This document shows, one piece after another, positions 1 to 5,082 of a DNA stretch of 5,082 nucleotides. Position numbers and translations under genes: made by a program. This DNA comes from Bacillota bacterium (GTDB taxonomy: Bacteria > Bacillota > Clostridia > Lutisporales > Lutisporaceae): assembly GCA_023230985.1 (NCBI GenBank), contig JALNWH010000131.1:1-5082 (forward strand), given 5' to 3'. The first letter of the stretch is position 1; every line of letters starts with the position of its first letter. The notes beneath the pieces are model-generated. The model was not told the origin of the DNA, did not search any database, and saw only the letters and a program-made list of their open reading frames with translations.

Positions 1-1
1 A

Positions 2-253
2 TCCATATTGATATTGGATGAGGCTACGTCTAATGTTGATACCCGAACGGAAATCCTTATACAAAAAGGTATGAATAAGCTTATGGAAGGAAGAACAAGC
101 TTTGTAATAGCTCATAGATTATCCACGATTAAAAATGCGGATATTATTTTGGTTATGAATGATGGGAAGATTATAGAAAAGGGCTCCCATGAGGAGCTTA
201 TGGCGAAAAACGGTTTCTACGCTGACCTATACAATAGCCAATTCGCCGCTTAA
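2..253 (+). CDS. ABC exporter ATP-binding domain, C-terminal end (5' partial)
   Basis: This is the last 83 residues of an ABC transporter nucleotide-binding domain whose start lies left of the window. The visible part opens in the Walker B motif (ILILDEATS, with the catalytic glutamate after the aspartate), followed by the D-loop SNVD and the H-loop histidine in VIAHRLSTI. It then has the usual tail with DGKIIEKGSHEELMAKNG and ends in LYNSQFAA. The DTRTE and IAHRLSTIKNADIILVM wording is typical of exporters with a fused permease and ATPase (MsbA/LmrA/YfiC style), either a homodimer or the catalytically competent half of a heterodimer. Such proteins sit in the cytoplasmic membrane and use ATP to export lipids, drugs or peptides; the substrate cannot be told from this fragment. 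The family assignment is firm, while the fused-permease architecture is inferred because that part is outside the window. The stop is TAA at 251-253, 109 bp before the methyltransferase start. Confidence 0.93.
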   Translation, partial: SILILDEATSNVDTRTEILIQKGMNKLMEGRTSFVIAHRLSTIKNADIILVMNDGKIIEKGSHEELMAKNGFYADLYNSQFAA

Positions 254-298
254 AAAGCTACCGGTACAAACTGTCCCTCCGGTCTCTGATCTTTATCC

Positions 299-327
299 TT
301 AAACTTCTTCGAAATTCATGATATAAT
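299..327 (+). promoter_or_regulatory. Extended -10 promoter of arsM
   Basis: A perfect TATAAT lies at 322-327, preceded by TG and one base (319-321), which gives the extended -10 form TGNTATAAT. The -35 position, 17 bp upstream (299-304, TTAAAC), is weak, as extended -10 promoters often tolerate. Transcription would start near 334, leaving a leader of about 29 nt with the ribosome binding site. The methyltransferase therefore appears to be transcribed separately from the ABC gene. I see no clear ArsR-type operator here. Confidence 0.6.
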
Positions 328-349
328 TTAAAAAGCAAATGCTATGTGT

Positions 350-356
350 AGGAGGT
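350..356 (+). promoter_or_regulatory. Ribosome binding site deciding the arsM start
   Basis: AGGAGGT lies 6 nt before the ATG at 363. An earlier in-frame ATG at 339 would add eight residues (MLCVGGYK), but those are translated through this Shine-Dalgarno sequence and the earlier ATG has no ribosome site of its own. The start is therefore placed at 363. Confidence 0.85.
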
Positions 357-362
357 TATAAA

Positions 363-1112
363 ATGGATGATAAAACGATTAAAAAATCTGTTTATGATTT
401 TTATGATAATATAGCTAAAGAAGATAAGAAAGTTTCCGGTAATATTGAGGACCTAAATAAATCTTTGGGTTATACCAAAGAAAATTTAAAGGATATACCT
501 AAAGAATCTCAATTGGGTCTTGGCTGTGGCAATCCTAGTGAGAGGGGGAAGCCGCAACTTGGTGAAACTGTAGCTGATTTAGGTTCCGGCAGAGGCATGG
601 ATGTGTTTTTAGCATCTAAGCTAGTGGGGAAAAATGGACTGGTCATAGGGATTGACAGTAATTATAAGATGATTGAGAAATCAAGGGAAATAGCCTCTAA
701 GAAAGGTTTTATAAATACGGAATTTAGATTGGGTGAAATCGAATATTTACCCATAGCTGATAATTTTTTAGACCTTTTAATATCAAATTGTGTTATTAAC
801 TTATCTACCGATAAAGAGCAAGTCTATAAAGAGATATATAGAGTACTTAAAGTCGGCGGACGGATAAGCATCTCAGATATAATGTTAAAAAAAGATTTAA
901 ATGAAGAAATAAAAAAAGATCCAAATCTTTATGGCACTTGAGTAGGCGGGGCCATATCTTTGGAAAAGATAAGAGAAATACTAACAAATATTGGTTTTAA
1001 AGATATTGAAATAAATTTAAAAGAGGTAACTGATGAATATGCTATGAAGTGGGGTCATGGCTTAATGATAAAAGAATACATCGGAAGCGGCGATATCCTG
1101 GCTTTTAAATAG
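363..1112 (+). CDS. arsM: Arsenite methyltransferase (ArsM type) with in-frame UGA, probable selenoprotein
   Basis: Read through the TGA at 939-941, this frame encodes 249 residues, within the usual length of short bacterial ArsM proteins; residue 193 is the TGA. ArsM is a cytoplasmic enzyme that moves methyl groups from S-adenosylmethionine to trivalent arsenic. Visible features: the family motif LGLGCGNP with Cys55, SAM motif I ADLGSGRG (71-78), IGID with the acidic residue Asp98, FRLGEIEYLP (121-130), SNCVINL (141-147) and VLKVGGRISISDI (161-173). The TGA follows LYGT and precedes VGGAISLEKI. This matches the family segment ECLGGAL (human AS3MT Cys156, CmArsM Cys174), so the TGA replaces the As(III)-binding cysteine. 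The 56 codons after it stay open, resemble the ArsM C-terminus and end at TAG 1110-1112. There is no counterpart of the third, C-terminal arsenic-binding cysteine. A conventional annotation would stop at 941 and call a truncated 192-residue protein. A sequencing error or nonsense mutation is possible but less likely, given the hairpin after the TGA. Confidence 0.85.
939..971 (+). promoter_or_regulatory. UGA recoding site with candidate bacterial SECIS hairpin
   Basis: The TGA at 939-941 is followed by a perfect 7-bp stem, TATCTTT (955-961) with AAAGATA (965-971), closing a GGA loop (962-964). The loop starts 20 nt after the TGA. As I recall the published bacterial SECIS consensus, it needs a short stem, a small apical loop with a G in its first two positions, and about 16-37 nt between UGA and loop. 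All three hold here. The stem is AU-rich with one C-G pair, so stability is modest. The hairpin lies within coding sequence, as bacterial SECIS elements do, and would be bound by SelB. Its existence as a pairing is seen directly; its function is inferred. Confidence 0.65.
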
Positions 1113-1114
1113 GG

Positions 1115-1262
1115 GAACCGTTCGAGACCACTGAAAAAGCAACTTTTCTGTCATAATGGGCATTAGCAAAGATCTTAATGCATTGGGAAAACAAGATTCT
1201 TCACTGCGTTCAGAATGACATTTTCCGAAAAACATGTATTTATCAGTGACCTTGGATGGTTC
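1115..1262. repeat. Degenerate fold-back (MITE/REP-like) repeat between convergent genes
   Basis: This 148-bp stretch has nested inverted repeats in register. GAACC (1115-1119), nine bases and CACTGA (1129-1134) on the left are mirrored by TCAGTG (1243-1248), nine bases and GGTTC (1258-1262) on the right. Over the 20-base ends, 15 positions match. Further in, TGTCAT (1149-1154) pairs with ATGACA (1215-1220), and AAGATCTT (1169-1176) with AAGATTCTT (1193-1201). The right arm, TTCACTGCGTTCAGAATGACA-like at about 1200-1220, resembles a motif I recall as widely dispersed in bacterial genomes in the form TTCGCTCAGAATGACA. There is no room for a transposase, so this would be a non-autonomous element or its remnant. 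It fills the gap between arsM and the oppositely oriented kinase gene, and its transcript could fold and help end transcription from both sides. I see no separate classical terminator with a T-tract here. Confidence 0.6.
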
Positions 1263-1272
1263 TTGAGTGCTA

Positions 1273-2496
1273 TTAGTTGTGATATTTCGGTAGAAAAATT
1301 TTAAACGTTGTCCCCTTTAATTCATTGTCATATACATTTATACTGCCCCCATGTTCAGTAACAATCCACTTGGCAATAGACAGTCCTAACCCAAAGCCCC
1401 CGCTCTCTCTAGATCTGGCTTTATCTACAGTATAAAATCTTTCAAATATCTTTACTTTATCTTCGTCAGAAATCCCTTCTCCTGTGTCCTTCACAGTTAT
1501 TATAATGTTATTCAAATAATCCTCCAAATTAATTTCGACTAAGCAGCCTTGCCCACTATACTTTATTGCATTGTCAAGTAATATTACAATTAACTGTTTT
1601 ATACGAGATTCGTCGCCTGTGAATTCAACTTCTTTATCTATATTTACACTTATTTTAACTCCTTTTTTTTCTGAGATAGGAGCAAATGGTGCGATCGCCC
1701 TTTTCATTGCCTCATCCAGCTTGAACAGGGTTTTATTCATGCATTCTTGGCGAGAATCCGCCCTTGCAAGGATAAGCAAATCATCAACCAACCTTATCAT
1801 TCTTTTGCTTTCTGATTGGATGTTGTTGAGCCATTTTTTTTGACTTTTTACATCTTTTCCAAAATTATCAGATAATACCTCCAAATTTGTCTGAATTGAG
1901 GACAATGGTGTTCTTAATTCGTGAGAAGCATCGGCTATAAAGTTCTTCTGCTTTTCCCAAGCATCCTTTATAGGCACAAGTGCTTTATCAGCTAAAAAAA
2001 GACTCCCGGAAAAGGTTAGAAAAATGCTTATTATACCTATAACAATAAAAATCATAGCTAGATGAGCAAGAAAATCCTTTTCATTTTGAATATTAAGAAA
2101 TGCTACCGTGACATATTCATCATTCATTGAAACAAACTTTTTATACCTATAGGTTTCACCTTCTATTTTTATATTGCCTTTATCTTTTTTAAATTTTTCT
2201 ATTTTATTAATCAAAGTGGTTTTATCCTCTACTTTCATGGATTGAGATTTAAAAAGAGCTTCGCCATGAGAGTCCAAAGTAAGAGTAAAACTGTTTTGAG
2301 CCATCCTCCGGACAATATGAGGATTAGGCCTTTCGGGACCTTTGTTCTGCATAGCAATAAAATTAATTGCCCTTTCCGCATCCATCATTAAAGCCTTATT
2401 CATAAGCAGGTATATACTTAGAAATACAAACCCGAGTATAAGCCCGGTAACAAGTATATTGATCAAGGTTAGTTTTAGCCTTAGCTTTTTAAACAT
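1273..2496 (-). CDS. Two-component sensor histidine kinase
   Basis: A membrane sensor kinase of 407 residues that phosphorylates the response regulator encoded just upstream. From the N-terminus it has TM1 (about 10-32), an extracytoplasmic region of about 110 residues (33-144), TM2 (about 145-168), a short linker and a HisKA dimerization domain. The H-box is FIADASHELRTPLS, with phospho-acceptor His192. The HATPase domain has the N-box LLDNAIKYS (Asn309), G1 DTGEGI (337-342), the F-box phenylalanines (351, 354) and G2 GLGLS (369-373), all intact. The linker after TM2 is short (LADKALVPIKDAWEKQKN) and a full HAMP domain is not obvious. The general look is CusS/CiaH/YclK-like. The extracytoplasmic part matches no ligand domain I recognise. 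The gene overlaps the regulator's end by a few bases. AAGGAGG at 2509-2503 is only 3 nt before the ATG at 2499 but 6 nt before the ATG at 2496, so the second start is preferred. Confidence 0.93.
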   Translation of the reverse strand: MFKKLRLKLTLINILVTGLILGFVFLSIYLLMNKALMMDAERAINFIAMQNKGPERPNPHIVRRMAQNSFTLTLDSHGEALFKSQSMKVEDKTTLINKIEKFKKDKGNIKIEGETYRYKKFVSMNDEYVTVAFLNIQNEKDFLAHLAMIFIVIGIISIFLTFSGSLFLADKALVPIKDAWEKQKNFIADASHELRTPLSSIQTNLEVLSDNFGKDVKSQKKWLNNIQSESKRMIRLVDDLLILARADSRQECMNKTLFKLDEAMKRAIAPFAPISEKKGVKISVNIDKEVEFTGDESRIKQLIVILLDNAIKYSGQGCLVEINLEDYLNNIIITVKDTGEGISDEDKVKIFERFYTVDKARSRESGGFGLGLSIAKWIVTEHGGSINVYDNELKGTTFKIFLPKYHN

Positions 2497-3172
2497 CATT
2501 GCCCTCCTTAAGCATATATCCTATACCCCTTACAGTTTCTATAGTAAAATGGCATTTCTCTGGCATAAGCTTTTTTCTAAGATTATGAATATATATTTCA
2601 ACGATATTCATTTCCACATCGGAATCAAGCCCCCAAACTTTATTTATAATCTGATCTCTAGTCAATACATTCATCTTATTTCGAAAAAGGACTTCTAGAA
2701 TCTGAGTTTCTTTAAGTGTTAATCTTATTATTTTACTATCTATAACAATTTCCTTATGCAAAGGTTTAAAAATTGCATTTCCTGCAGTCAAATTTTCTCC
2801 ATCACTATTATCTATGTATCTTCTTGATAATGCTCTAATCCTTGCCAATAGTTCTTGAGTAGAAAAAGGCTTTATTAAATAATCATCTGCACCTGCGTCC
2901 AGACCTTCCACCCTGTCATCTATTGAGTCCCGTGCAGTTAATATTAGAGCAGGCGTCTTGATTCCACTGTGCCTTAACTCTTTAATCATTTGTGTGCCTT
3001 CCTTTTTCGGGAGCATTCTATCAATTATTAGAATATCATAAGCATCTGTCTCAGCCATCTCTCCACCGGTTATACCATCATAAGCTGTATCTACCAAGTA
3101 TCCGTTTTTTCTAAGCAGATATGCTAAGGCATCGGATAAGGAGACTTCATCCTCTATAAGTAGTAACTTCAT
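2489..3172 (-). CDS. OmpR/PhoB-family response regulator
   Basis: A 227-residue DNA-binding response regulator, the normal length for the family. The receiver domain (about 1-115) has the acidic pocket Glu7/Asp8 in LLLIEDE, phospho-acceptor Asp51 in LIIDRMLPKKEG, Thr79 in LILTARD and Lys101 in YLIKPF, so all switch residues are present. The winged-helix domain (about 125-223) has TLKETQILEVL, the recognition helix region VEIYIHNLRKKL (191-202) and the wing ETVRGIGYML. The ATG at 3172 was chosen because GAGG at 3185-3182 lies about 9 nt before it. A GTG at 3181 would put the Shine-Dalgarno inside the start region. The gene is first in an operon with the kinase, sharing the sequence around 2489-2496, and is divergent from the efflux adaptor across 169 bp. 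It most likely binds the 11-bp repeats in that gap. Its ligand or stress signal is unknown. Confidence 0.95.
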   Translation of the reverse strand: MKLLLIEDEVSLSDALAYLLRKNGYLVDTAYDGITGGEMAETDAYDILIIDRMLPKKEGTQMIKELRHSGIKTPALILTARDSIDDRVEGLDAGADDYLIKPFSTQELLARIRALSRRYIDNSDGENLTAGNAIFKPLHKEIVIDSKIIRLTLKETQILEVLFRNKMNVLTRDQIINKVWGLDSDVEMNIVEIYIHNLRKKLMPEKCHFTIETVRGIGYMLKEGNDV

Positions 3173-3195
3173 AAAAAACACCTCAAATTTGAAAT

Positions 3196-3201
3196 ATTAT
3201 A
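3196..3201 (-). promoter_or_regulatory. Candidate -10 box of the regulator/kinase operon
   Basis: Read on the minus strand, 3201-3196 is TATAAT. A transcript would start near 3189 and carry the GAGG ribosome site just before the ATG at 3172. No good -35 sits 16-18 bp upstream, only a T-rich stretch around 3219-3226. A TTGACT at 3233-3228 is too far away (26 bp) to serve this -10. The region is so AT-rich that a chance match is possible. Confidence 0.35.
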
Positions 3202-3253
3202 GAATCAATTAATTATGATAAAAAAGTAGTCAATTATATTTTATACTATAAAA

Positions 3254-3281
3254 CTTAACAAAACCTTAAGGTGATTTTAAG
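3254..3281. promoter_or_regulatory. Probable response-regulator operator: three TTAA half-sites with 11-bp period
   Basis: CTTAAC (3254-3259), CTTAAG (3265-3270) and TTTAAG (3276-3281) are separated by exactly five bases each, a period of 11 bp. This is the usual spacing of OmpR/PhoB-type sites. The last two fit the NTTAAG-N5-WTTAAG consensus I recall for CiaR of Streptococcus pneumoniae, and the first resembles the TTAACA of Bacillus PhoP boxes. The block is also the core of a near-palindrome at 3248-3287. It ends 29 bp before the adaptor's -10 box, placing it about 42-69 bp upstream of the expected start, a good position for an activator. It could also allow autoregulation of the divergent regulator/kinase operon. 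Confidence 0.55.
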
Positions 3282-3310
3282 TTTTATGAAATATTATTAA
3301 ATTAGGTAAT

Positions 3311-3316
3311 TATAAT
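3311..3316 (+). promoter_or_regulatory. -10 box of the efflux adaptor promoter
   Basis: A perfect TATAAT lies at 3311-3316, giving an expected start near 3323 and a leader of about 19 nt. The -35 position 17 bp upstream (3288-3293, GAAATA) is poor. That fits a promoter that depends on an activator bound at the upstream 11-bp repeats. Confidence 0.5.
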
Positions 3317-3327
3317 TCTAATACATC

Positions 3328-3333
3328 AGGGGG
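3328..3333 (+). promoter_or_regulatory. Ribosome binding site of the efflux adaptor
   Basis: AGGGGG lies 8 nt before the ATG at 3342. It fixes the start of a frame that stays open to the edge of the window. Confidence 0.7.
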
Positions 3334-3341
3334 TATAAAAA

Positions 3342-5082
3342 ATGGATTTGGTCAGAAATATCAATCATACAAAAAGCAAAAAAGTAAGAAACAGATTTAT
3401 AAAAGTATCGGTTTTAATGCTAACAGCCTGTATTGTACTCACTGCTACATATTATTATATAAAGAAAACAAATAGAACGAATAACGAATTTGTACATCAG
3501 ACTGCCCTAGTAAGGCGAGGTGATTTGAAAATTACTATAAGCGGTTCCGGCACACTTAGTTCAGCAAGTACCCTCGCCGTAGCCTCAGACATAGAAGGTT
3601 CAATAAAGAAAATTTACTTTAAAGATGGGGATTGGGTAAAGGCAGGAGACCTAATAATGGAAATTGATAATAGCGAGGCACTTCTCGATATTAAAAAGCA
3701 ACAAAACAATATTGCCAAAGGGGAGCTATCCAGAACCAAATTATTAGAATCCTTGGAGGACAGTGAAATCACAGCTCCCATATCAGGAGAAGTGTCGGAT
3801 ATAAAGATTAAAAACGAGGATAACCTGGGCCAAGGCACGGCTTTATTATCAATAACTGATAAAAGCTCCTTTAAATTGCTGCTTCCCTTTAAAAATTCAT
3901 ATAGGAACCAAATTGAAATTAACCAAAAAGCTAATATTTATGTTTTTAATAGCGAATTAAACGAGATATACTGCTTTAACGGTAATGTGACTTATATAAG
4001 TCAATCACCCGATGACGAGCAACAGGAACAGCTGTATAATATTGAATTCACTTTCCAAAACACAGGGGATATAGATGATTCTATGATGGGAAGTGCTGAA
4101 ATCATAGTAAACGGAAAAACATTAAAAAGCCATGAGGCATCCAAATTATCATATTCAGATACAGTAACATTAAAATCAGATATTGCAGGCATTATCAATG
4201 AATTTAACCTTATTGCCGGTCAATACGTTAATAAAGGAGAGCTCTTGGCGAAAATAACAAATGACGACGATAAGTCCATAGATTTAGAAACAAGTAGGCT
4301 TAGCTTGGAAGAGATTAACAATCAATTGGAATATTCAATGAATCGGCTTGCAAAATATAAAATTTTTTCTTCCATAGATGGAACCTTAAATCTTGAGGAA
4401 ATAAAAGAAGGTAATACAGTTAAATCCGGGCAAACAGTCTTTAAAGTTGTTAATTATAACTTGATGGAATTTCAAATACCAATAGATGAATTGGATATAG
4501 CAAAAATAGAAGAAGGTCAAAGTGTCAGCGTAACAGTAGATGCTTTGCCGGAAACTACGACAAATCCACTCTCCGGTACGGTTTGCCATATAGCATTTGA
4601 AGGAACCTCAAATAGCGGTGTAGCTGTATATCCTGTAACAATAAAATTAAACGAGGCTGACAGCCGCCTCAAGGTCGGCATGAATGCAAATGGGGAAATT
4701 ACCATAGATGAGAAAGAAAACGCCCTCTTTGTTCCCATAGAAGCAGTGCAAAAAAGAGGCAATACAAATATCGTATATGTTTTAGCCAAAGAAGACGATG
4801 AAGTCTTTCAGAATAATAATGTGGGAAATAGAACAGAAACCAGACGAGACAGAAAAGATGAAGAAAATAATGAGCTTAATAAAAACCAAGGACATGACCG
4901 TAAAAAAAATACTGACGAAAAACAAAATATTAACATTGAGGAAAGTAGAAGGGAAGAAGCCATAGATCCTGCTGAAACTATCCAAGGCGGTTATTATGAC
5001 GGTACAGTAATTAAGAGGGTAGAAGTAGGGATAAATAATGAAGAAAATATTGAAATCCTAAATGGATTAAAGGAAAGAGATA
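3342..5082 (+). CDS. HlyD/MacA-like efflux adaptor with two tandem barrel-sandwich modules (3' partial)
   Basis: The frame is open for 580 codons to the window edge. An N-terminal membrane anchor (about 19-40, flanked by basic residues) suggests the rest lies outside the cell membrane. Such adaptors couple an ABC or RND pump to its substrate path. The typical entry VRRGDLKITISGSGTL leads into a first lipoyl/barrel-sandwich module, with half-motifs at about 84-109 (EGSIKKIYFKDGDWVKAGD) and 143-172 (ITAPISGEVSDI) around a short helical hairpin. A beta-rich segment (about 173-265) follows. A second full module comes next, with half-motifs at about 277-306 (AGIINEFNLIAGQYVNKGEL) and 341-370, then a beta-barrel (about 371-455) and the membrane-proximal strand ALFVPIEAVQKR. 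That last domain is split by an N/E/R/K-rich insert (about 484-548) and resumes with VIKRVEVGI and EILNGLKERD, close to where these proteins end. Adaptors usually have one module and about 350-450 residues. ATPase and permease genes probably follow beyond the edge. The short hairpins suit a cell without an outer-membrane channel. Family call firm; substrate unknown. Confidence 0.88.
   Translation, partial: MDLVRNINHTKSKKVRNRFIKVSVLMLTACIVLTATYYYIKKTNRTNNEFVHQTALVRRGDLKITISGSGTLSSASTLAVASDIEGSIKKIYFKDGDWVKAGDLIMEIDNSEALLDIKKQQNNIAKGELSRTKLLESLEDSEITAPISGEVSDIKIKNEDNLGQGTALLSITDKSSFKLLLPFKNSYRNQIEINQKANIYVFNSELNEIYCFNGNVTYISQSPDDEQQEQLYNIEFTFQNTGDIDDSMMGSAEIIVNGKTLKSHEASKLSYSDTVTLKSDIAGIINEFNLIAGQYVNKGELLAKITNDDDKSIDLETSRLSLEEINNQLEYSMNRLAKYKIFSSIDGTLNLEEIKEGNTVKSGQTVFKVVNYNLMEFQIPIDELDIAKIEEGQSVSVTVDALPETTTNPLSGTVCHIAFEGTSNSGVAVYPVTIKLNEADSRLKVGMNANGEITIDEKENALFVPIEAVQKRGNTNIVYVLAKEDDEVFQNNNVGNRTETRRDRKDEENNELNKNQGHDRKKNTDEKQNINIEESRREEAIDPAETIQGGYYDGTVIKRVEVGINNEENIEILNGLKERD

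Noticed and set aside
260..283. ACCGG...CCGGT inverted repeat after the ABC gene as a terminator
   Set aside because: Only 5 bp with a 14-nt loop, a bulged inner pairing, and no T-tract afterwards. Not strong enough to call.
339..941. A 200-residue truncated methyltransferase starting at the ATG at 339 and ending at TGA 939-941
   Set aside because: The first eight codons run through the ribosome binding site, and conserved ArsM sequence continues in frame past the TGA. The 363 start and readthrough explain the data better.
942..1112. arsM as a pseudogene inactivated by a nonsense mutation
   Set aside because: It cannot be excluded from one sequence. However, the downstream 56 codons show no frameshift or further stop, the TGA hits exactly the cysteine position, and a SECIS-like hairpin follows. 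UGA read as tryptophan is unlikely because TGG is used for Trp throughout and the family has Cys, not Trp, there.
1571..2698. Plus-strand open frames opposite the kinase and regulator genes
   Set aside because: They are antisense to genes with complete catalytic motifs and give composition-biased proteins with no recognisable family.
3205..3236. TCAATTA direct repeats 25 bp apart as an operator
   Set aside because: Short AT-rich words in a very AT-rich gap; chance is a sufficient explanation.
3420..3431. Lipoprotein signal (LTAC, Cys30) in the efflux adaptor
   Set aside because: LTAC fits a lipobox, but the hydrophobic stretch continues about ten residues past the cysteine and ends in basic residues, as in an uncleaved membrane anchor.
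3614..4985. Several minus-strand open frames of 65-90 codons opposite the efflux adaptor
   Set aside because: They lie antisense to a continuous conserved coding frame, show no recognisable domains and have no convincing ribosome sites.

Overview
The window looks like chromosomal DNA from a low-GC anaerobic Firmicute, probably a clostridium. The DNA is AT-rich, ribosome binding sites are strong AGGAGG types, TGG is used normally for tryptophan, and the transport genes are Gram-positive in style. Exact taxonomy cannot be read from the sequence. 

Layout: (1) 2-253, + strand, the 3' end of an ABC exporter gene. (2) 363-1112, + strand, an ArsM-type arsenite methyltransferase gene with its own extended -10 promoter. 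It is interrupted by one in-frame TGA exactly where the family has an arsenic-binding catalytic cysteine. The frame continues for 56 conserved codons to a TAG, and a small hairpin with the geometry of a bacterial SECIS element follows the TGA. The best reading is a selenocysteine-containing ArsM of 249 residues, not two ORFs or a pseudogene. (3) 1115-1262, a degenerate fold-back repeat between the convergent arsM and histidine kinase genes. (4) 3172 down to 1273, - strand, an overlapping response regulator/histidine kinase operon (OmpR/PhoB type with a two-TM sensor). (5) 3173-3341, a divergent control region with three TTAA-centred half-sites exactly 11 bp apart, which also form a 40-bp near-palindrome. 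(6) 3342 to the right edge, + strand, a long open frame for a membrane-anchored HlyD/MacA-like efflux adaptor. It is unusual in carrying two consecutive lipoyl/barrel-sandwich modules and an asparagine/charge-rich insertion near its C-terminus. 

Working together: the two-component system sits back to back with the adaptor gene and shares a short control region containing a response-regulator-like operator. It therefore probably controls the efflux operon, whose ATPase and permease genes would lie beyond the right edge. The methyltransferase has its own promoter and no visible ars neighbours. Its selenocysteine is the most notable item here. It predicts that the organism has selA, selB, selC and selD.
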